Of a stretch of 64,000 bases of DNA, positions 17,792 through 27,816 are shown piece after piece. Source of the stretch: Bacillus kexueae. Lineage in GTDB: Bacteria; Bacillota; Bacilli; Bacillales; Aeribacillaceae. A model generated the notes under the pieces. That model saw only the letters and a list, made by a program, of their open reading frames with translations, had not been told where the DNA came from and did not search any database. The position numbers and the translations under genes were made by a program. The number at the start of each line of letters is the position of its first letter. The stretch's first letter is position 1. Location of the stretch: assembly GCF_022809095.1 (NCBI RefSeq), contig NZ_JALAZE010000003.1, positions 186,001-250,000 of the forward strand. The letters run 5' to 3'.

Positions 17792-18700
17792 ATGGAATTT
17801 GTTAAAAAATATTTAAATTTGTTCGTTGAATATTTACAAATTGAGAAAAATTATTCACAATATACAATTGTGAATTATGTCCATGATATCGAAGAATTTC
17901 AGTCTTTTCTAATGGAAGAAGGAATTCATGGACTTGGGGATGTTGCCTATCGAGATATCCGAATCTATTTAACGAAATTACATGATAAAAACTTTTCTAG
18001 AAAATCAATTTCACGAAAGGTTTCTTCATTACGCACCTTTTATAAGTTTTTGTTAAGAGAAAAATTTGTTACAGAAAACCCGTTCTCACTCGTAACTTTA
18101 CCTAAAAAAGAACTAAAGGTGCCTGATGTTTTGTATTACGAAGAGCTTGACCAATTGTTTTCGGTAACAGATACAAATAACCCCCTCGGTCAGCGTGACC
18201 AGGCCTTGTTAGAACTGTTTTATGCAACAGGTATTCGTGTAAGTGAGTGTTGTCAAATAACATTGTCTGATCTGGATATTAATGTTGGTACGATTCTAGT
18301 ACATGGGAAAGGGAACAAACAAAGATATGTTCCTTTTGGCCAATATGCGAGTAGCGCAATTAAGCAATATTTGAATGATGGCCGCCAGAAACTATTAAGT
18401 AAGTTGCCACCAGCAGAACAGCATACAAGTTTGTTTGTTAACCACCGCGGTAAGCCGCTTACACCTAGAGGGGTTCGTTATATTTTAAATGAACTAATTA
18501 AAAAGGCAGCACTAACTATTCATGTTAGTCCGCATACATTTCGACATACCTTCGCCACTCATTTATTGAATGAAGGGGCAGATATGCGGAGTGTCCAAGA
18601 ATTGTTAGGTCATGAACATCTTTCATCAACACAAGTATATACACATGTTTCAAAAGAGCATTTGCAAAAAATTTATCGCTCTCACCATCCACGTGCATAG
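17792..18700 (+). CDS. xerC: Site-specific tyrosine recombinase XerC (CodV)
   Basis: With XerD (RipX) it resolves chromosome dimers at dif. The 302 residues have an N-terminal SAM-like core-binding domain (about 1-95) and a catalytic domain. The catalytic domain contains Arg149 (ATGIRVSE), Lys in [34 protein letters not shown] and the nucleophile Tyr283 (QVYTHV). Called CodV in B. subtilis because of its operon. The stop codon overlaps an in-frame GTG of the next ORF by one base, but hslV more likely starts at 18727. Confidence 0.96.
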   Translation: MEFVKKYLNLFVEYLQIEKNYSQYTIVNYVHDIEEFQSFLMEEGIHGLGDVAYRDIRIYLTKLHDKNFSRKSISRKVSSLRTFYKFLLREKFVTENPFSLVTLPKKELKVPDVLYYEELDQLFSVTDTNNPLGQRDQALLELFYATGIRVSECCQITLSDLDINVGTILVHGKGNKQRYVPFGQYASSAIKQYLNDGRQKLLSKLPPAEQHTSLFVNHRGKPLTPRGVRYILNELIKKAALTIHVSPHTFRHTFATHLLNEGADMRSVQELLGHEHLSSTQVYTHVSKEHLQKIYRSHHPRA

Positions 18701-18726
18701 TGAGAGAAGAAAAAGGAGGAGTCGCT

Positions 18727-19269
18727 TTGTCACAATTCCATGCGACAACGATCTTTGCTATTCACCATAAGGGTGAGTGTGCAATGGCAGGAGATGGCCA
18801 AGTAACATTTGGAAATGCTGTTGTAATGAAACATACTGCACGAAAAGTTCGTAAATTATTTAACGGACAAGTGTTAGCTGGGTTTGCAGGCTCTGTAGCG
18901 GATGCCTTTACGTTATTTGAAATGTTTGAAGGGAAGCTAGAAGAGTATAATGGAAACCTCCAGCGAGCGGCTGTAGAATTGGCAAAAGAATGGCGAAGTG
19001 ATAAAGTACTGCGTCGTTTAGAGGCTATGTTAATTGTAATGAATCGAGACCACCTACTACTCGTTTCTGGTACTGGTGAAGTGATTGAACCGGATGATGG
19101 TATATTAGCCATTGGGTCAGGTGGAAATTATGCGTTATCAGCTGGTCGAGCGTTAAAGCGTTTTGCGGGAGATCATCTTACAGCGAGAGATATTGCACAG
19201 TCCGCTTTGCAAATTGCAGGAGAAATATGTGTTTATACAAATGAAAATATTATAGTGGAAGAACTTTGA
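18727..19269 (+). CDS. hslV: ATP-dependent protease peptidase subunit HslV (ClpQ/CodW)
   Basis: A proteasome-like peptidase that works with the HslU ATPase. The 180 residues start at TTG 18727, placed 7 bases after AAGGAGGA. The upstream GTG at 18700 would add nine residues without a better ribosome binding site. Processed protein would begin Ser-Gln-Phe-His-Ala-Thr-Thr. As in B. subtilis CodW this gives an N-terminal serine nucleophile and a five-residue extension relative to the enteric Thr1 enzymes. [30 protein letters not shown] and [14 protein letters not shown] are conserved. Confidence 0.95.
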   Translation: MSQFHATTIFAIHHKGECAMAGDGQVTFGNAVVMKHTARKVRKLFNGQVLAGFAGSVADAFTLFEMFEGKLEEYNGNLQRAAVELAKEWRSDKVLRRLEAMLIVMNRDHLLLVSGTGEVIEPDDGILAIGSGGNYALSAGRALKRFAGDHLTARDIAQSALQIAGEICVYTNENIIVEEL

Positions 19270-19287
19270 TGAAGGAGGACCTTAAAT

Positions 19288-20691
19288 ATGCGGAATCACG
19301 ACTTAACGCCTAGACAAATTGTTGACCGATTAGATCAATACATTGTAGGGCAAAAGGAAGCGAAAAAAGCAGTTGCTGTCGCTCTTCGAAATCGGTATCG
19401 TCGAACGTTACTACAAGAGAAAATGCGTGATGAAGTAGTGCCAAAGAACATTCTCATGATTGGACCTACGGGTGTAGGGAAAACCGAAATTGCTAGACGT
19501 ATTGCAAAATTGGTTGGAGCGCCTTTCGTAAAAGTAGAAGCAACGAAATTTACAGAAGTAGGGTATGTAGGTCGAGATGTAGAGTCGATGGTTCGTGACT
19601 TAGTGGAAACGTCAGTTCGAATTATTAAAGAAGAAAAAATGCAGTCGGTAAAATCTCAAGCGGAAGAAAATGCGAACAAACGACTATTAGACTTATTAGT
19701 CCCTAGTAAAAAGAAAAGTCAACCGTATAAAAATCCGTTTGAAATGATTTTCGGTGGAAATCAGGCTCAAGAGACTCAACATTCTACTACCGATGACGAT
19801 ATTAATCGTGAAGAAAAGAAAAGAGAGTTTGCAATAAAACTTGCTAATGGCGAACTAGAACATCATGAAATTGTCGTTGAAGTTGAAGAACAACAACCTT
19901 CTATGTTTGATATGCTTCAAGGATCTGGTATGGAGCAAATGGGAATGAATATGCAAGATGCTCTCTCCAACTTGATGCCTAAAAAGAAGAAACGACGCAA
20001 GATGAAAGTAAAAGATGCACGACAAGTACTTATCAATGAAGAAGCTCAAAAGCTTATTGACATGGATGAGGTTACACAAATTGCATTGGAACGTGCCGAA
20101 CAATCAGGTATCGTTTTCATTGATGAAATTGACAAAATTGCAAAATCAAGTAAGTCTTCTGCATCTGCTGATGTGTCAAGAGAAGGTGTGCAGCGTGATA
20201 TTCTTCCGATTGTCGAAGGTTCAACTGTCGTGACAAAATATGGTTCCGTCAAAACCGATCATATTTTATTTATCGCAGCAGGTGCGTTTCACATGTCGAA
20301 ACCATCTGACTTGATTCCAGAATTGCAAGGGCGTTTCCCAATTCGCGTTGAATTGAAAAAGTTAACTGTAGACGATTTTGTCCGGATTTTAATTGAGCCT
20401 AGTAATGCAATTTTAAAGCAATATCAAGCATTATTGGAAACGGAAGGTATACAATTAGAATTTTCTGACGATGCTATTCGTAAGATTGCAGAAGTTGCCT
20501 TCCAAGTCAATCAAGATACGGATAATATAGGAGCGCGTCGTCTTCATACGATCTTAGAAAAACTGTTAGAAGATCTATTATTTGAAGCTCCAGATATTAC
20601 GTTAGAGAAAATACAGATTACGCCGCAATATGTTGAAGAAAAATTAGACATCATTGCACAAAACAAAGATTTAAGTCAATTTATTTTATAA
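19288..20691 (+). CDS. hslU: ATP-dependent protease ATPase subunit HslU (ClpY)
   Basis: AAA+ unfoldase that feeds substrates to HslV. The 467 residues equal the B. subtilis ClpY length. Walker [10 protein letters not shown] is at 59-67 and Walker B reads VFIDEIDKI. Between them is the HslU-specific intermediate (I) domain, about residues 110-240, including a Met/Gln-rich stretch. The C-terminus NKDLSQFIL docks into HslV, ending in hydrophobic residues as expected. GAAGGAGG is well spaced from the ATG. Confidence 0.98.
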   Translation: MRNHDLTPRQIVDRLDQYIVGQKEAKKAVAVALRNRYRRTLLQEKMRDEVVPKNILMIGPTGVGKTEIARRIAKLVGAPFVKVEATKFTEVGYVGRDVESMVRDLVETSVRIIKEEKMQSVKSQAEENANKRLLDLLVPSKKKSQPYKNPFEMIFGGNQAQETQHSTTDDDINREEKKREFAIKLANGELEHHEIVVEVEEQQPSMFDMLQGSGMEQMGMNMQDALSNLMPKKKKRRKMKVKDARQVLINEEAQKLIDMDEVTQIALERAEQSGIVFIDEIDKIAKSSKSSASADVSREGVQRDILPIVEGSTVVTKYGSVKTDHILFIAAGAFHMSKPSDLIPELQGRFPIRVELKKLTVDDFVRILIEPSNAILKQYQALLETEGIQLEFSDDAIRKIAEVAFQVNQDTDNIGARRLHTILEKLLEDLLFEAPDITLEKIQITPQYVEEKLDIIAQNKDLSQFIL

Positions 20692-20740
20692 ACATAAGAC
20701 ATCTAAGAAGAACTACTACATATTTAGGAGGACAAATAGA

Positions 20741-21520
20741 ATGGCTCTTTTAGAAAAAACACGTACCATTAATGCAATGCTTCAAAATGCTGCTGGTAAA
20801 CAAGTGAACTTTAAGGAAATGGCAGAAACATTAAGTGAAGTAATCGAAGCGAATATTTTCGTTGTAAGTAGACGTGGAAAGCTTTTAGGGTTTGGAATTA
20901 ATAAGCAAATCGAAAATGAACGTATGAAAAAAATGTTAGAAGACCGTCAGTTTCCAGAAGAATATACGAAAAGCTTATTTAACATTTCAGAAACATCTTC
21001 TAACTTAGATGTATACAGCGAATATACAGCTTTTCCAATTGAAAACCGTGAACTTTTCAAAAATGGTTTCACAACAATTGTTCCAATTAACGGTGGGGGA
21101 GAAAGACTTGGTACGCTAATTTTAGCTCGTTTAGCTGACCAGTTTAATGATGATGATTTAATTCTTGCTGAATACGGTGCAACGGTTGTAGGAATGGAAA
21201 TTTTACGAGAAAAAGCAGAAGAAATTGAAGAAGAAGCGCGTAGTAAAGCGGTTGTACAAATGGCTATTAGCTCTCTTTCCTATAGTGAGTTAGAAGCGAT
21301 TGAGCATATTTTTGAAGAATTAAATGGAAACGAAGGCCTACTAGTAGCGAGTAAAATTGCCGATCGTGTAGGTATTACACGTTCCGTTATTGTAAATGCT
21401 CTTCGTAAACTAGAGAGTGCGGGAGTTATCGAATCTCGTTCTTTAGGAATGAAGGGAACGTATATCAAAGTTTTAAACGACAAGTTTTTAGTGGAATTAG
21501 AGAAGTTAAAAAATCATTAA
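20741..21520 (+). CDS. codY: GTP- and branched-chain-amino-acid-sensing global regulator CodY
   Basis: CodY represses nitrogen, amino-acid and motility genes when isoleucine/valine and GTP are high. The 259 residues match the B. subtilis length. The N-terminal GAF domain (about 1-155) binds the amino acids, and a winged helix-turn-helix lies at about 203-245 ([39 protein letters not shown]). It is the last gene of its operon, ending in a strong terminator. The flagellar operon, a known CodY target in B. subtilis, starts 416 bases later. Confidence 0.98.
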   Translation: MALLEKTRTINAMLQNAAGKQVNFKEMAETLSEVIEANIFVVSRRGKLLGFGINKQIENERMKKMLEDRQFPEEYTKSLFNISETSSNLDVYSEYTAFPIENRELFKNGFTTIVPINGGGERLGTLILARLADQFNDDDLILAEYGATVVGMEILREKAEEIEEEARSKAVVQMAISSLSYSELEAIEHIFEELNGNEGLLVASKIADRVGITRSVIVNALRKLESAGVIESRSLGMKGTYIKVLNDKFLVELEKLKNH

Positions 21521-21552
21521 TCATTTCTTAACATTGTGTTAACTAAACAAAG

Positions 21553-21596
21553 AAGCGAGCCAAAATAAATAACCTTTTGGCTCGCTTTCTTTTTTT
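21553..21596 (+). terminator. Intrinsic terminator after codY
   Basis: AAGCGAGCCAAAA (21553-21565) pairs perfectly with TTTTGGCTCGCTT (21575-21587) and is followed by TCTTTTTTT. It is a 13-bp stem with a 9-base loop and a long T-run. Confidence 0.9.
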
Positions 21597-21936
21597 AAAA
21601 TAGGCCAAAAAGGTTATTGAAAAAGTTGTGTGTAAAAGTTTCCCTATACTAGAAGTGTTATCCGGAGTGTCTGAAGTCAGTCATATCAAGGTGTCGAAAA
21701 TTGTCAAAATAATTAAAACTATTTGAGTGAAAAGGGAATTCTGAATATAAGTGTAAATAAGTTGAAAGTTTTAAGTCTTTAGTCCTAAACAAAAAATAGA
21801 ACCATTCTCCAACGAATTTTAACAAAAGATTCATAGACTTTATATCTATTCTTTTTTAAAATAGAAATATATTATTTAACATTTTTCGACATAAATACCA
21901 TTCGTTCTACATGGAGTCGTTTGTGGGGGTATTTAA
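21597..21936 (+). promoter_or_regulatory. Upstream region of the fla/che operon
   Basis: A 340-base non-coding, AT-rich stretch. TATACT at 21645-21650 is a good -10, but the -35 at 17-base spacing (AAAGTT) is poor. TTAACA (21819-21824) with TATATC at 16 bases is a second weak candidate. I find no convincing SigD element (TAAA-N15-GCCGATAT). Two segments, 21699-21713 and 21815-21829, match the CodY box AATTTTCWGAAAATT at 11 of 15 positions each. A GGGGG ribosome binding site ends the region. Confidence 0.4.
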
Positions 21937-22332
21937 ATGAATATTTTTTCGAGTACGATACAGCAATTAGAAAACGGAATTCAATATGCTTCGACAAAAC
22001 AGAAAGTCATATCCAATAATATTGCAAATGCAGAAACACCTGGATATAAGGCGAAGAGTGTGAAATTTAAAGATGCATTACAACAGGAAATAAGCAAATT
22101 CGAAGCGTATCGAACACATGAAAAGCATTTATCTTTTTCGGGTGTGGGATCACAATCGTTTGAAGTGTATACACGAAATCAAGCTTCTTACATGGCGAAC
22201 GGAAATAGCGTAGATATTGATCAAGAAATGGCTGAAATGGCCCAAAATCAAATTTACTATGATGCGTTAATGGAACGTCTTAATGGGAAATTCAATTCCT
22301 TAAAGTCTGTTATTAAAGGTGGTCAAGTGTAA
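21937..22332 (+). CDS. flgB: Flagellar proximal rod protein FlgB
   Basis: First gene of the fla/che operon. It encodes a rod subunit that assembles above the MS ring and is secreted through the flagellar type III apparatus. The 131 residues carry the conserved N-terminal helix and motif VISNNIANAETPGYKAKSVKFKDAL and a C-terminal helix (EMAEMAQNQIYYDALMERLNGKFNSLKSVI). The ATG follows GTGGGGGT. It shares one base with the flgC start (TAATG). Confidence 0.97.
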   Translation: MNIFSSTIQQLENGIQYASTKQKVISNNIANAETPGYKAKSVKFKDALQQEISKFEAYRTHEKHLSFSGVGSQSFEVYTRNQASYMANGNSVDIDQEMAEMAQNQIYYDALMERLNGKFNSLKSVIKGGQV

Positions 22333-22784
22333 TGGGGATTTTTCAATCACTTAATATTTCAAGTACTGCGCTATCGACACAACGGCTTAGAATGGATGTT
22401 ATCTCTTCAAATATTGCAAATATGGACACGACGCGAGCTGAATTTAATGGCGAGTCTTGGGAACCATACAGACGGAAGATGGTCGTGGTGGAGCCGAAGG
22501 GTGAATCGTTCTCGTCATATTTGCAAAATGCCATGAAATCGACAAGTAAAGTAGGTAGTGGTGTAAAAGTGACTAAAATCATAGAAGATGAAACGCCATT
22601 TAAGTTAGTATATGATCCAACTCACCCAGATGCCAATGAAGAAGGTTACGTTCAATTACCGAATGTCGATCCATTAAAAGAAATGGTCGATTTAATGAGT
22701 AGCACTAGAGCATATGAGGCGAATGTAACTGCCTTTAACGCATCTAAAGGAATGCTCATGAAAGCATTGGAACTTGGTAAATAG
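22332..22784 (+). CDS. flgC: Flagellar proximal rod protein FlgC
   Basis: A second rod subunit, 150 residues, with the rod/hook N-terminal signature (SSTALSTQRLRMDVISSNIANMDTTR) and C-terminal coil (VDLMSSTRAYEANVTAFNASKGMLMKALELGK). These pair in the assembled rod. Start and stop overlap flgB by one base, so translation is coupled. The protein has no cleavable signal and uses the flagellar export route. Confidence 0.97.
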   Translation: MGIFQSLNISSTALSTQRLRMDVISSNIANMDTTRAEFNGESWEPYRRKMVVVEPKGESFSSYLQNAMKSTSKVGSGVKVTKIIEDETPFKLVYDPTHPDANEEGYVQLPNVDPLKEMVDLMSSTRAYEANVTAFNASKGMLMKALELGK

Positions 22785-22798
22785 TAGGAGGGGCGAAA

Positions 22799-23101
22799 AT
22801 GATAAACGGCATTAATTCGATTGCTGCTGCTTCCAACACAGTTGCAAAAACAAATAATGTAAATATAAATAATGGATCAGGTTCATCGTTTTCAACAATA
22901 TTAAAGCAAAGTTTAGAAACAGTAAATAAGGCTCAAATTGAGTCAGATAAATTAACAAACGCCTTTATTTCTGGTAAACCAGTTGAATTACATAATGTTA
23001 TGATTGCTTCTGAAAAAGCAGGCATTCTACTTCAAACGACTATAGAAGTGAGAAATAAAGCGATAGAAGCCTATCAAGAGATGATGAGAATGCAAGTCTA
23101 A
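22799..23101 (+). CDS. fliE: Flagellar hook-basal body protein FliE
   Basis: FliE joins the MS ring to the rod. The 100 residues have a flexible Asn/Ser/Thr-rich N-terminus. A conserved C-terminal helical half follows (SFSTILKQSLETVNKAQIESDKLTNAFISGKPVELHNVMIASEKAGILLQTTIEVRNKAIEAYQEMMRMQV). GGAGGGGCG precedes the ATG. It sits between flgC and fliF as in other Bacillus fla/che operons. Confidence 0.96.
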   Translation: MINGINSIAAASNTVAKTNNVNINNGSGSSFSTILKQSLETVNKAQIESDKLTNAFISGKPVELHNVMIASEKAGILLQTTIEVRNKAIEAYQEMMRMQV

Positions 23102-23141
23102 ACGCTTTAGGACAGTGAGTCGTTTTATCGGGGGATTAAAC

Positions 23142-24740
23142 ATGAATGAAAAATTAAAACATTTAGGAGCGAACATACGAACCTTTTGGCAAGAGAGAAC
23201 AAAACTGCAAAAAGGGTCAATTATAGGTTCTGTTGTCGGTATATTCGCGATTATTGCAATACTTTCAATATTCTTAAATCAATCGAACATGGCTCCTCTT
23301 TACACTAATCTTTCTCTAGAAGAAACTGGTAAAATAAAAGAAACGTTAGATGCAAGAGGGATTCAATCAGAGATTACGGACAATGGACAGACGATTTTAG
23401 TGCCACAAGAAGTGGCGGATACGTTAAAAGTTGAATTAGCCGCAGAAGGAATCCCGAATAGCGGGAATATTGACTATACTTTTTTTGGGCAAAATGCTGG
23501 CTTTGGAATGACTGACAATGAATTCAACATGGTCAAACTTGAAACGACCCAAACAGAATTGGCTAACTTAATTAAAGGAATTGAAGGAATTAATGATGCA
23601 AAAGTAATGATTAGCTTGCCTTCTGAGTCAGTGTTTGTCGGTGAAACAACCGAAGAGGCAACAGCATCCATTGTGTTAAATATTCAGCCTGGATATCAAC
23701 TGGATCAAAACAAAGTCAATGCACTATACCATCTTGTGTCAAAAAGTATTCCTAACCTTCCTACTGATAATATCGTCATAATGGATCAAAACTTTAGTTA
23801 TTTTGACCTAAAAAATGAAAATAGTCCAATAAATTCTAATATTGTATCTCAATTACAACTTAAGAAAGAAATTGAACAAGATATCCAAATGGAAGTACAA
23901 AAGCTTTTAGGTACGATGATGGGACAAGATAAAGTGGTTGTTTCTGTAACTACTGATATAGACTTTACCCAGGAAAATCGTGAAGAAAACCTCGTGCTTC
24001 CTGTTGATGAAGAAAACAATGAAGGAATTGCCATTAGTGTTGAAAGGATTACAGAAGCATATTCAGGTGAAGGAGCAGAAGCAGGTGGAATAACTGGAAC
24101 CGGTGACACGGATACAGTTACTAATCAAGAATTTGCTGGTGAGGGAGCAGGAGAGTACGAGCGAATCGAGGAGCGAGTCAATAACGAAGTTAACCGAATT
24201 CGAAAAGAGATTGTTGAAAGTCCATATAAAATTCGGGATATCGGAATTCAAGTGATGGTAGAACCTCCAGATCCAAATGATGCAACCTCTCTACCTGCAG
24301 AACGTGTGAATGATATTGAACAAATTTTATCAACAATTGTACGTACGAGTATAAATAAAAATGCAAATGAAGAACCTTTGTCTGCTGAAGAGATTGAAGA
24401 GAAAATTGTCGTATCAGTTCAGCCGTTTACTGGAAAGGCAACTTTCAATAGTAATGAACAAACGTTTGCGATTCCAATGTGGGTTTACATTACTTTCGGT
24501 GCAGCATTACTATTAATCATTTTATTAATCCTATTGCTAATTCGAAGAAAGAAAAATGCTGCTGTGGTTGAAGAAGATGGAGATGTAGCAGAAGAACCGA
24601 TTGATATTCCAAATATTTTAGAGGAACGTCAAGAAGCATTTGATGAAGTTACGGTAAAACGTAAGCAGATTGAAGATATGGCGAAAGAAAAGCCAGATGA
24701 ATTTGCGAAACTACTACGAACATGGCTCTATGAAGATTAG
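23142..24740 (+). CDS. fliF: Flagellar MS-ring protein FliF
   Basis: FliF forms the membrane-embedded MS ring on which the motor is built. The 532 residues have two membrane segments (about 25-46 and 443-467) with ring-building motifs between them. The cytoplasmic C-terminal tail (DEFAKLLRTWLYED) binds FliG. An acidic Gly/Glu-rich linker lies around residue 310. The ATG at 23142 follows GGGGGA; an upstream in-frame start at 23115 would add nine residues and has no ribosome binding site. Confidence 0.97.
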   Translation: MNEKLKHLGANIRTFWQERTKLQKGSIIGSVVGIFAIIAILSIFLNQSNMAPLYTNLSLEETGKIKETLDARGIQSEITDNGQTILVPQEVADTLKVELAAEGIPNSGNIDYTFFGQNAGFGMTDNEFNMVKLETTQTELANLIKGIEGINDAKVMISLPSESVFVGETTEEATASIVLNIQPGYQLDQNKVNALYHLVSKSIPNLPTDNIVIMDQNFSYFDLKNENSPINSNIVSQLQLKKEIEQDIQMEVQKLLGTMMGQDKVVVSVTTDIDFTQENREENLVLPVDEENNEGIAISVERITEAYSGEGAEAGGITGTGDTDTVTNQEFAGEGAGEYERIEERVNNEVNRIRKEIVESPYKIRDIGIQVMVEPPDPNDATSLPAERVNDIEQILSTIVRTSINKNANEEPLSAEEIEEKIVVSVQPFTGKATFNSNEQTFAIPMWVYITFGAALLLIILLILLLIRRKKNAAVVEEDGDVAEEPIDIPNILEERQEAFDEVTVKRKQIEDMAKEKPDEFAKLLRTWLYED

Positions 24741-24751
24741 GGGGAACATGA

Positions 24752-25753
24752 ATGAAAAAGCTAACAGGCCGGCAAAAAGCGGCTGTATTACTAATCTCCT
24801 TAGGACCGGATGTTGCTGCAAATGTGTATAAACATTTGTCAGAAGAAGAGATTGAAAAGTTAACGTTAGAGATATCAGGTGTTAGAAAAGTAGATAACGA
24901 GAAAAAAGAGGAGATTATTTCAGAGTTTCATGACATCGCACTTGCACAAGATTTTATTTCTCAAGGAGGCATTCAATACGCTCGACATATTTTAGAAAAA
25001 GCACTAGGAGAAGAGAAGGCTGAAAACATAATCTATCGTTTAACTTCATCTTTACAGGTAAGACCATTTGATTTTGCGCGTAAAGCGGAGGCATCTCAAA
25101 TTCTGAACTTTATTCAAAATGAGCACCCGCAAACCATTGCACTCATTCTATCTTACTTAGATGCTGTGCAGGCAGGGCAAATTTTATCGTCACTTCCACA
25201 AGAAATGCAAGCTGACATTGCCAAGCGTATTGCGGTGATGGAACGTACTTCTCCTGAGGTTATTAATGAGGTTGAACAAATTCTTGAGAAAAAGCTATCT
25301 TCTACAGTTACACAAGATTACAGTGAAACTGGTGGAATTGAAACGGTAGTCGAAGTATTAAATGGTGTGGATCGTGCAACGGAGAAAACAATTATTGAAG
25401 CACTTGAAATTCAAGATCCAGAATTAGCTGAAGAAATTAAGAAGAGAATGTTCGTGTTTGAAGATATCGTAACATTAGATAATCGCGCAATTCAACGAGT
25501 GATTCGTGATGCGGAAAACGAAGACCTTATGCTATCTTTAAAAGTTGCTTCCGAAGAAGTAAAAGAAGTATTATTCCGAAATATGTCTTCTCGGATGGCT
25601 GAAACGTTTAAAGAGGAAATGGAATTCATGGGACCTGTTCGATTACGCGATGTCGAAGAAGCTCAGACAAGAATTGTTTCTGTCATTAGACGATTAGAAG
25701 ATGCAGGTGAAATTGTAATCGCTAGAGGTGGAGGGGATGATTTAATTGTCTAA
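24752..25753 (+). CDS. fliG: Flagellar motor switch protein FliG
   Basis: FliG transmits stator torque to the rotor. The 333 residues contain the N-terminal FliF-binding domain, the middle domain with the EHPQ motif (NEHPQTIALILSYL), and the C-terminal torque domain. The torque helix carries the expected charged residues (TLDNRAIQRVIRDAENEDLMLSLKVAS). GGGGGAAC precedes the ATG. Its end overlaps the TTG start of fliH by 8 bases. Confidence 0.98.
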   Translation: MKKLTGRQKAAVLLISLGPDVAANVYKHLSEEEIEKLTLEISGVRKVDNEKKEEIISEFHDIALAQDFISQGGIQYARHILEKALGEEKAENIIYRLTSSLQVRPFDFARKAEASQILNFIQNEHPQTIALILSYLDAVQAGQILSSLPQEMQADIAKRIAVMERTSPEVINEVEQILEKKLSSTVTQDYSETGGIETVVEVLNGVDRATEKTIIEALEIQDPELAEEIKKRMFVFEDIVTLDNRAIQRVIRDAENEDLMLSLKVASEEVKEVLFRNMSSRMAETFKEEMEFMGPVRLRDVEEAQTRIVSVIRRLEDAGEIVIARGGGDDLIV

Positions 25754-26498
25754 CGTTTATAAACGTTCCATCGCCTCTAACCTAGACAATCCGTTAACAT
25801 TACCTATTCGAAAAATAGAAGTGCCGATTCAAAAGAATGAGCAAGAAGAAAAGAATGAAGTTAATACTTACGCCATGATTGAAACTGCTCGAAAAGAAGC
25901 TGACCAAATTATTCAATCAGCCCAAGCTGAATCCGAAAAAATGAAAGAAGAAATTGAATCGCAAAAACTGCAGTGGGAGCAAGAACGAAAACAGTTGATT
26001 GAACAGGCTAACCAACAAGGGTATGAAGAAGGTTTTGTAGCAGGTAAAGCTGCAGGATTAGCTCAGTATGAAACCTTAATTCAACAGGCGAGAGATATTG
26101 TTCAAGTTGCTGAAGAAGACTATCAAAACAAAATCGAATCAGCTGATGAACAAATACTTCTTATCGCCCTGAAGGTAGCAGAAAAAATATTAAACACACA
26201 ACTAACAGATTCACCAGATGATTTTATTCCTATCGTAAAAAATGTGATACAAGAAGTGAAAGATTATCCAGAGGTGACGATAGCTGTTCATCCAGATCAG
26301 TATGAATTAATCGTATTTCACAAAGAAGAGTTTAAACAATTATTTACGAAACCTGTTCATTTATATACTGTTCCAGATTCGTCAGTCACACCGTTTAGCG
26401 TTCAAATTGAATCCCCTTCTGGCAAAATTGATGGCAGTATTCAAACTCAAATTGAGCAGTTACAAGGCAAATTACTAGAATTTATTCGAGAGGGGTAG
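25746..26498 (+). CDS. fliH: Flagellar export ATPase regulator FliH
   Basis: FliH binds the FliI ATPase and tethers it to the export gate and C ring. The 250 residues are Gln/Glu-rich. A long coiled coil covers about 40-100, with a GxxxG-type stretch (GYEEGFVAGKAAGLAQYETLI), followed by a V-ATPase E-subunit-like C-domain. The start is a TTG inside fliG, 9 bases after GGAGGGG. No ATG start is available until well inside the conserved coil. Confidence 0.92.
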   Translation: MSNVYKRSIASNLDNPLTLPIRKIEVPIQKNEQEEKNEVNTYAMIETARKEADQIIQSAQAESEKMKEEIESQKLQWEQERKQLIEQANQQGYEEGFVAGKAAGLAQYETLIQQARDIVQVAEEDYQNKIESADEQILLIALKVAEKILNTQLTDSPDDFIPIVKNVIQEVKDYPEVTIAVHPDQYELIVFHKEEFKQLFTKPVHLYTVPDSSVTPFSVQIESPSGKIDGSIQTQIEQLQGKLLEFIREG

Positions 26499-26502
26499 CT
26501 TT

Positions 26503-27810
26503 ATGGATATCCAAAACCTCTTTCAACAAATTGATGAAATTGACCGGTTCAAACGTTATGGAAAGATTCATAAAGTGGTTGGATTGACTGTTGAATCTAT
26601 CGGACCAGAAAGCTCAATTGGTGATTTGTGCTATATTCATACAAAAAACGGAGATAAAATCCCAGCAGAGGTAGTAGGGTTTAAAGGTGAAAATATCATT
26701 CTGATGCCTTTTACCTCTATAAAACAAGTTGCCCCTGGTAGCATTGTTGAGGCGACACAGAAGCCTTTAACCATTAAAGTTGGCATGAATATTGTTGGGC
26801 AAGTTGTAGATGCAATGGGAAATCCGTTAGATGGTGGACAATTACCAAAAGGATTGACAAATGTCAAGAGTGAAAATGAACCTCCTAATCCATTAACGAA
26901 ACCTCCAATTGAGCATGTAATGGAGGTTGGAGTTAAATCCATTGATGGATTATTAACAATTGGAAATGGTCAGAGAGTTGGTATTTTTGCAGGAAGTGGT
27001 GTCGGAAAAAGTACTTTACTTGGGATGATTGCCAAGCAGGCAAAAGCAGACATTAACGTCATTGCCTTAATCGGTGAGCGTGGTCGTGAAGTTCGCGAAT
27101 TCATCAATCGAGACTTAGGAGAACAAGGTTTAAAGAAATCAGTTGTTGTTGCTGCAACGTCAGACCAACCTGCATTGATGAGAATTAAAGCAGCTTATAC
27201 GGCAACGGCAATTGCTGAGTATTTTCGTGATAAAGGTCTAAATGTCATGCTCATGATGGACTCTGTTACGAGGGTAGCGATGGCACAAAGGGAAGTCGGG
27301 CTTGCAGTTGGTGAACCTCCAACTACGAAAGGTTATCCTCCATCTGTATTTGCATTATTACCGAAGTTGTTAGAACGAACAGGTACGAATCAAAATGGTT
27401 CAATTACCGCGTTTTATACGGTTTTAGTAGACGGTGATGATTTAAATGAGCCGATTTCAGATACTGTGCGCGGCATTTTGGATGGCCATATTGTATTAGA
27501 TCGAGAGTTAGCTAATAAAGGACAATATCCTGCCATTAATATATTGAAAAGTGTAAGTAGGATAATGAATTCAATCGTGACAGATGAACATAAACGTGGA
27601 GCGAATGAGCTAAGAAGTATTTTGTCTACTTACTTGGAAGCAGAAGATTTAATTAATATTGGGGCTTATAAGCGTGGATCATCTGCAGAAATCGATCGTG
27701 CAATAAGGATTTATCCGAATATTATATCATTTTTGAAGCAATCCATTGATGAGAGCCAATCGTTCGAAACAACTGTTCAACAATTACTGGAACTAATTCA
27801 AAAGGGATGA
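26503..27810 (+). CDS. fliI: Flagellum-specific export ATPase FliI
   Basis: F1-ATPase-beta-like hexameric ATPase that delivers export substrates to the type III gate. The 435 residues contain Walker A GSGVGKST (about 164-171) and GERGREVREFI. The Walker B region LNVMLMMDSVTRVAMAQREVGLAVGEPPTTKGYPPSVFALLPKLLERTG is typical of the FliI/YscN family. The start follows GAGGGG by 5 bases, directly after fliH. Confidence 0.98.
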   Translation: MDIQNLFQQIDEIDRFKRYGKIHKVVGLTVESIGPESSIGDLCYIHTKNGDKIPAEVVGFKGENIILMPFTSIKQVAPGSIVEATQKPLTIKVGMNIVGQVVDAMGNPLDGGQLPKGLTNVKSENEPPNPLTKPPIEHVMEVGVKSIDGLLTIGNGQRVGIFAGSGVGKSTLLGMIAKQAKADINVIALIGERGREVREFINRDLGEQGLKKSVVVAATSDQPALMRIKAAYTATAIAEYFRDKGLNVMLMMDSVTRVAMAQREVGLAVGEPPTTKGYPPSVFALLPKLLERTGTNQNGSITAFYTVLVDGDDLNEPISDTVRGILDGHIVLDRELANKGQYPAINILKSVSRIMNSIVTDEHKRGANELRSILSTYLEAEDLINIGAYKRGSSAEIDRAIRIYPNIISFLKQSIDESQSFETTVQQLLELIQKG

Positions 27811-27816
27811 TGATGT

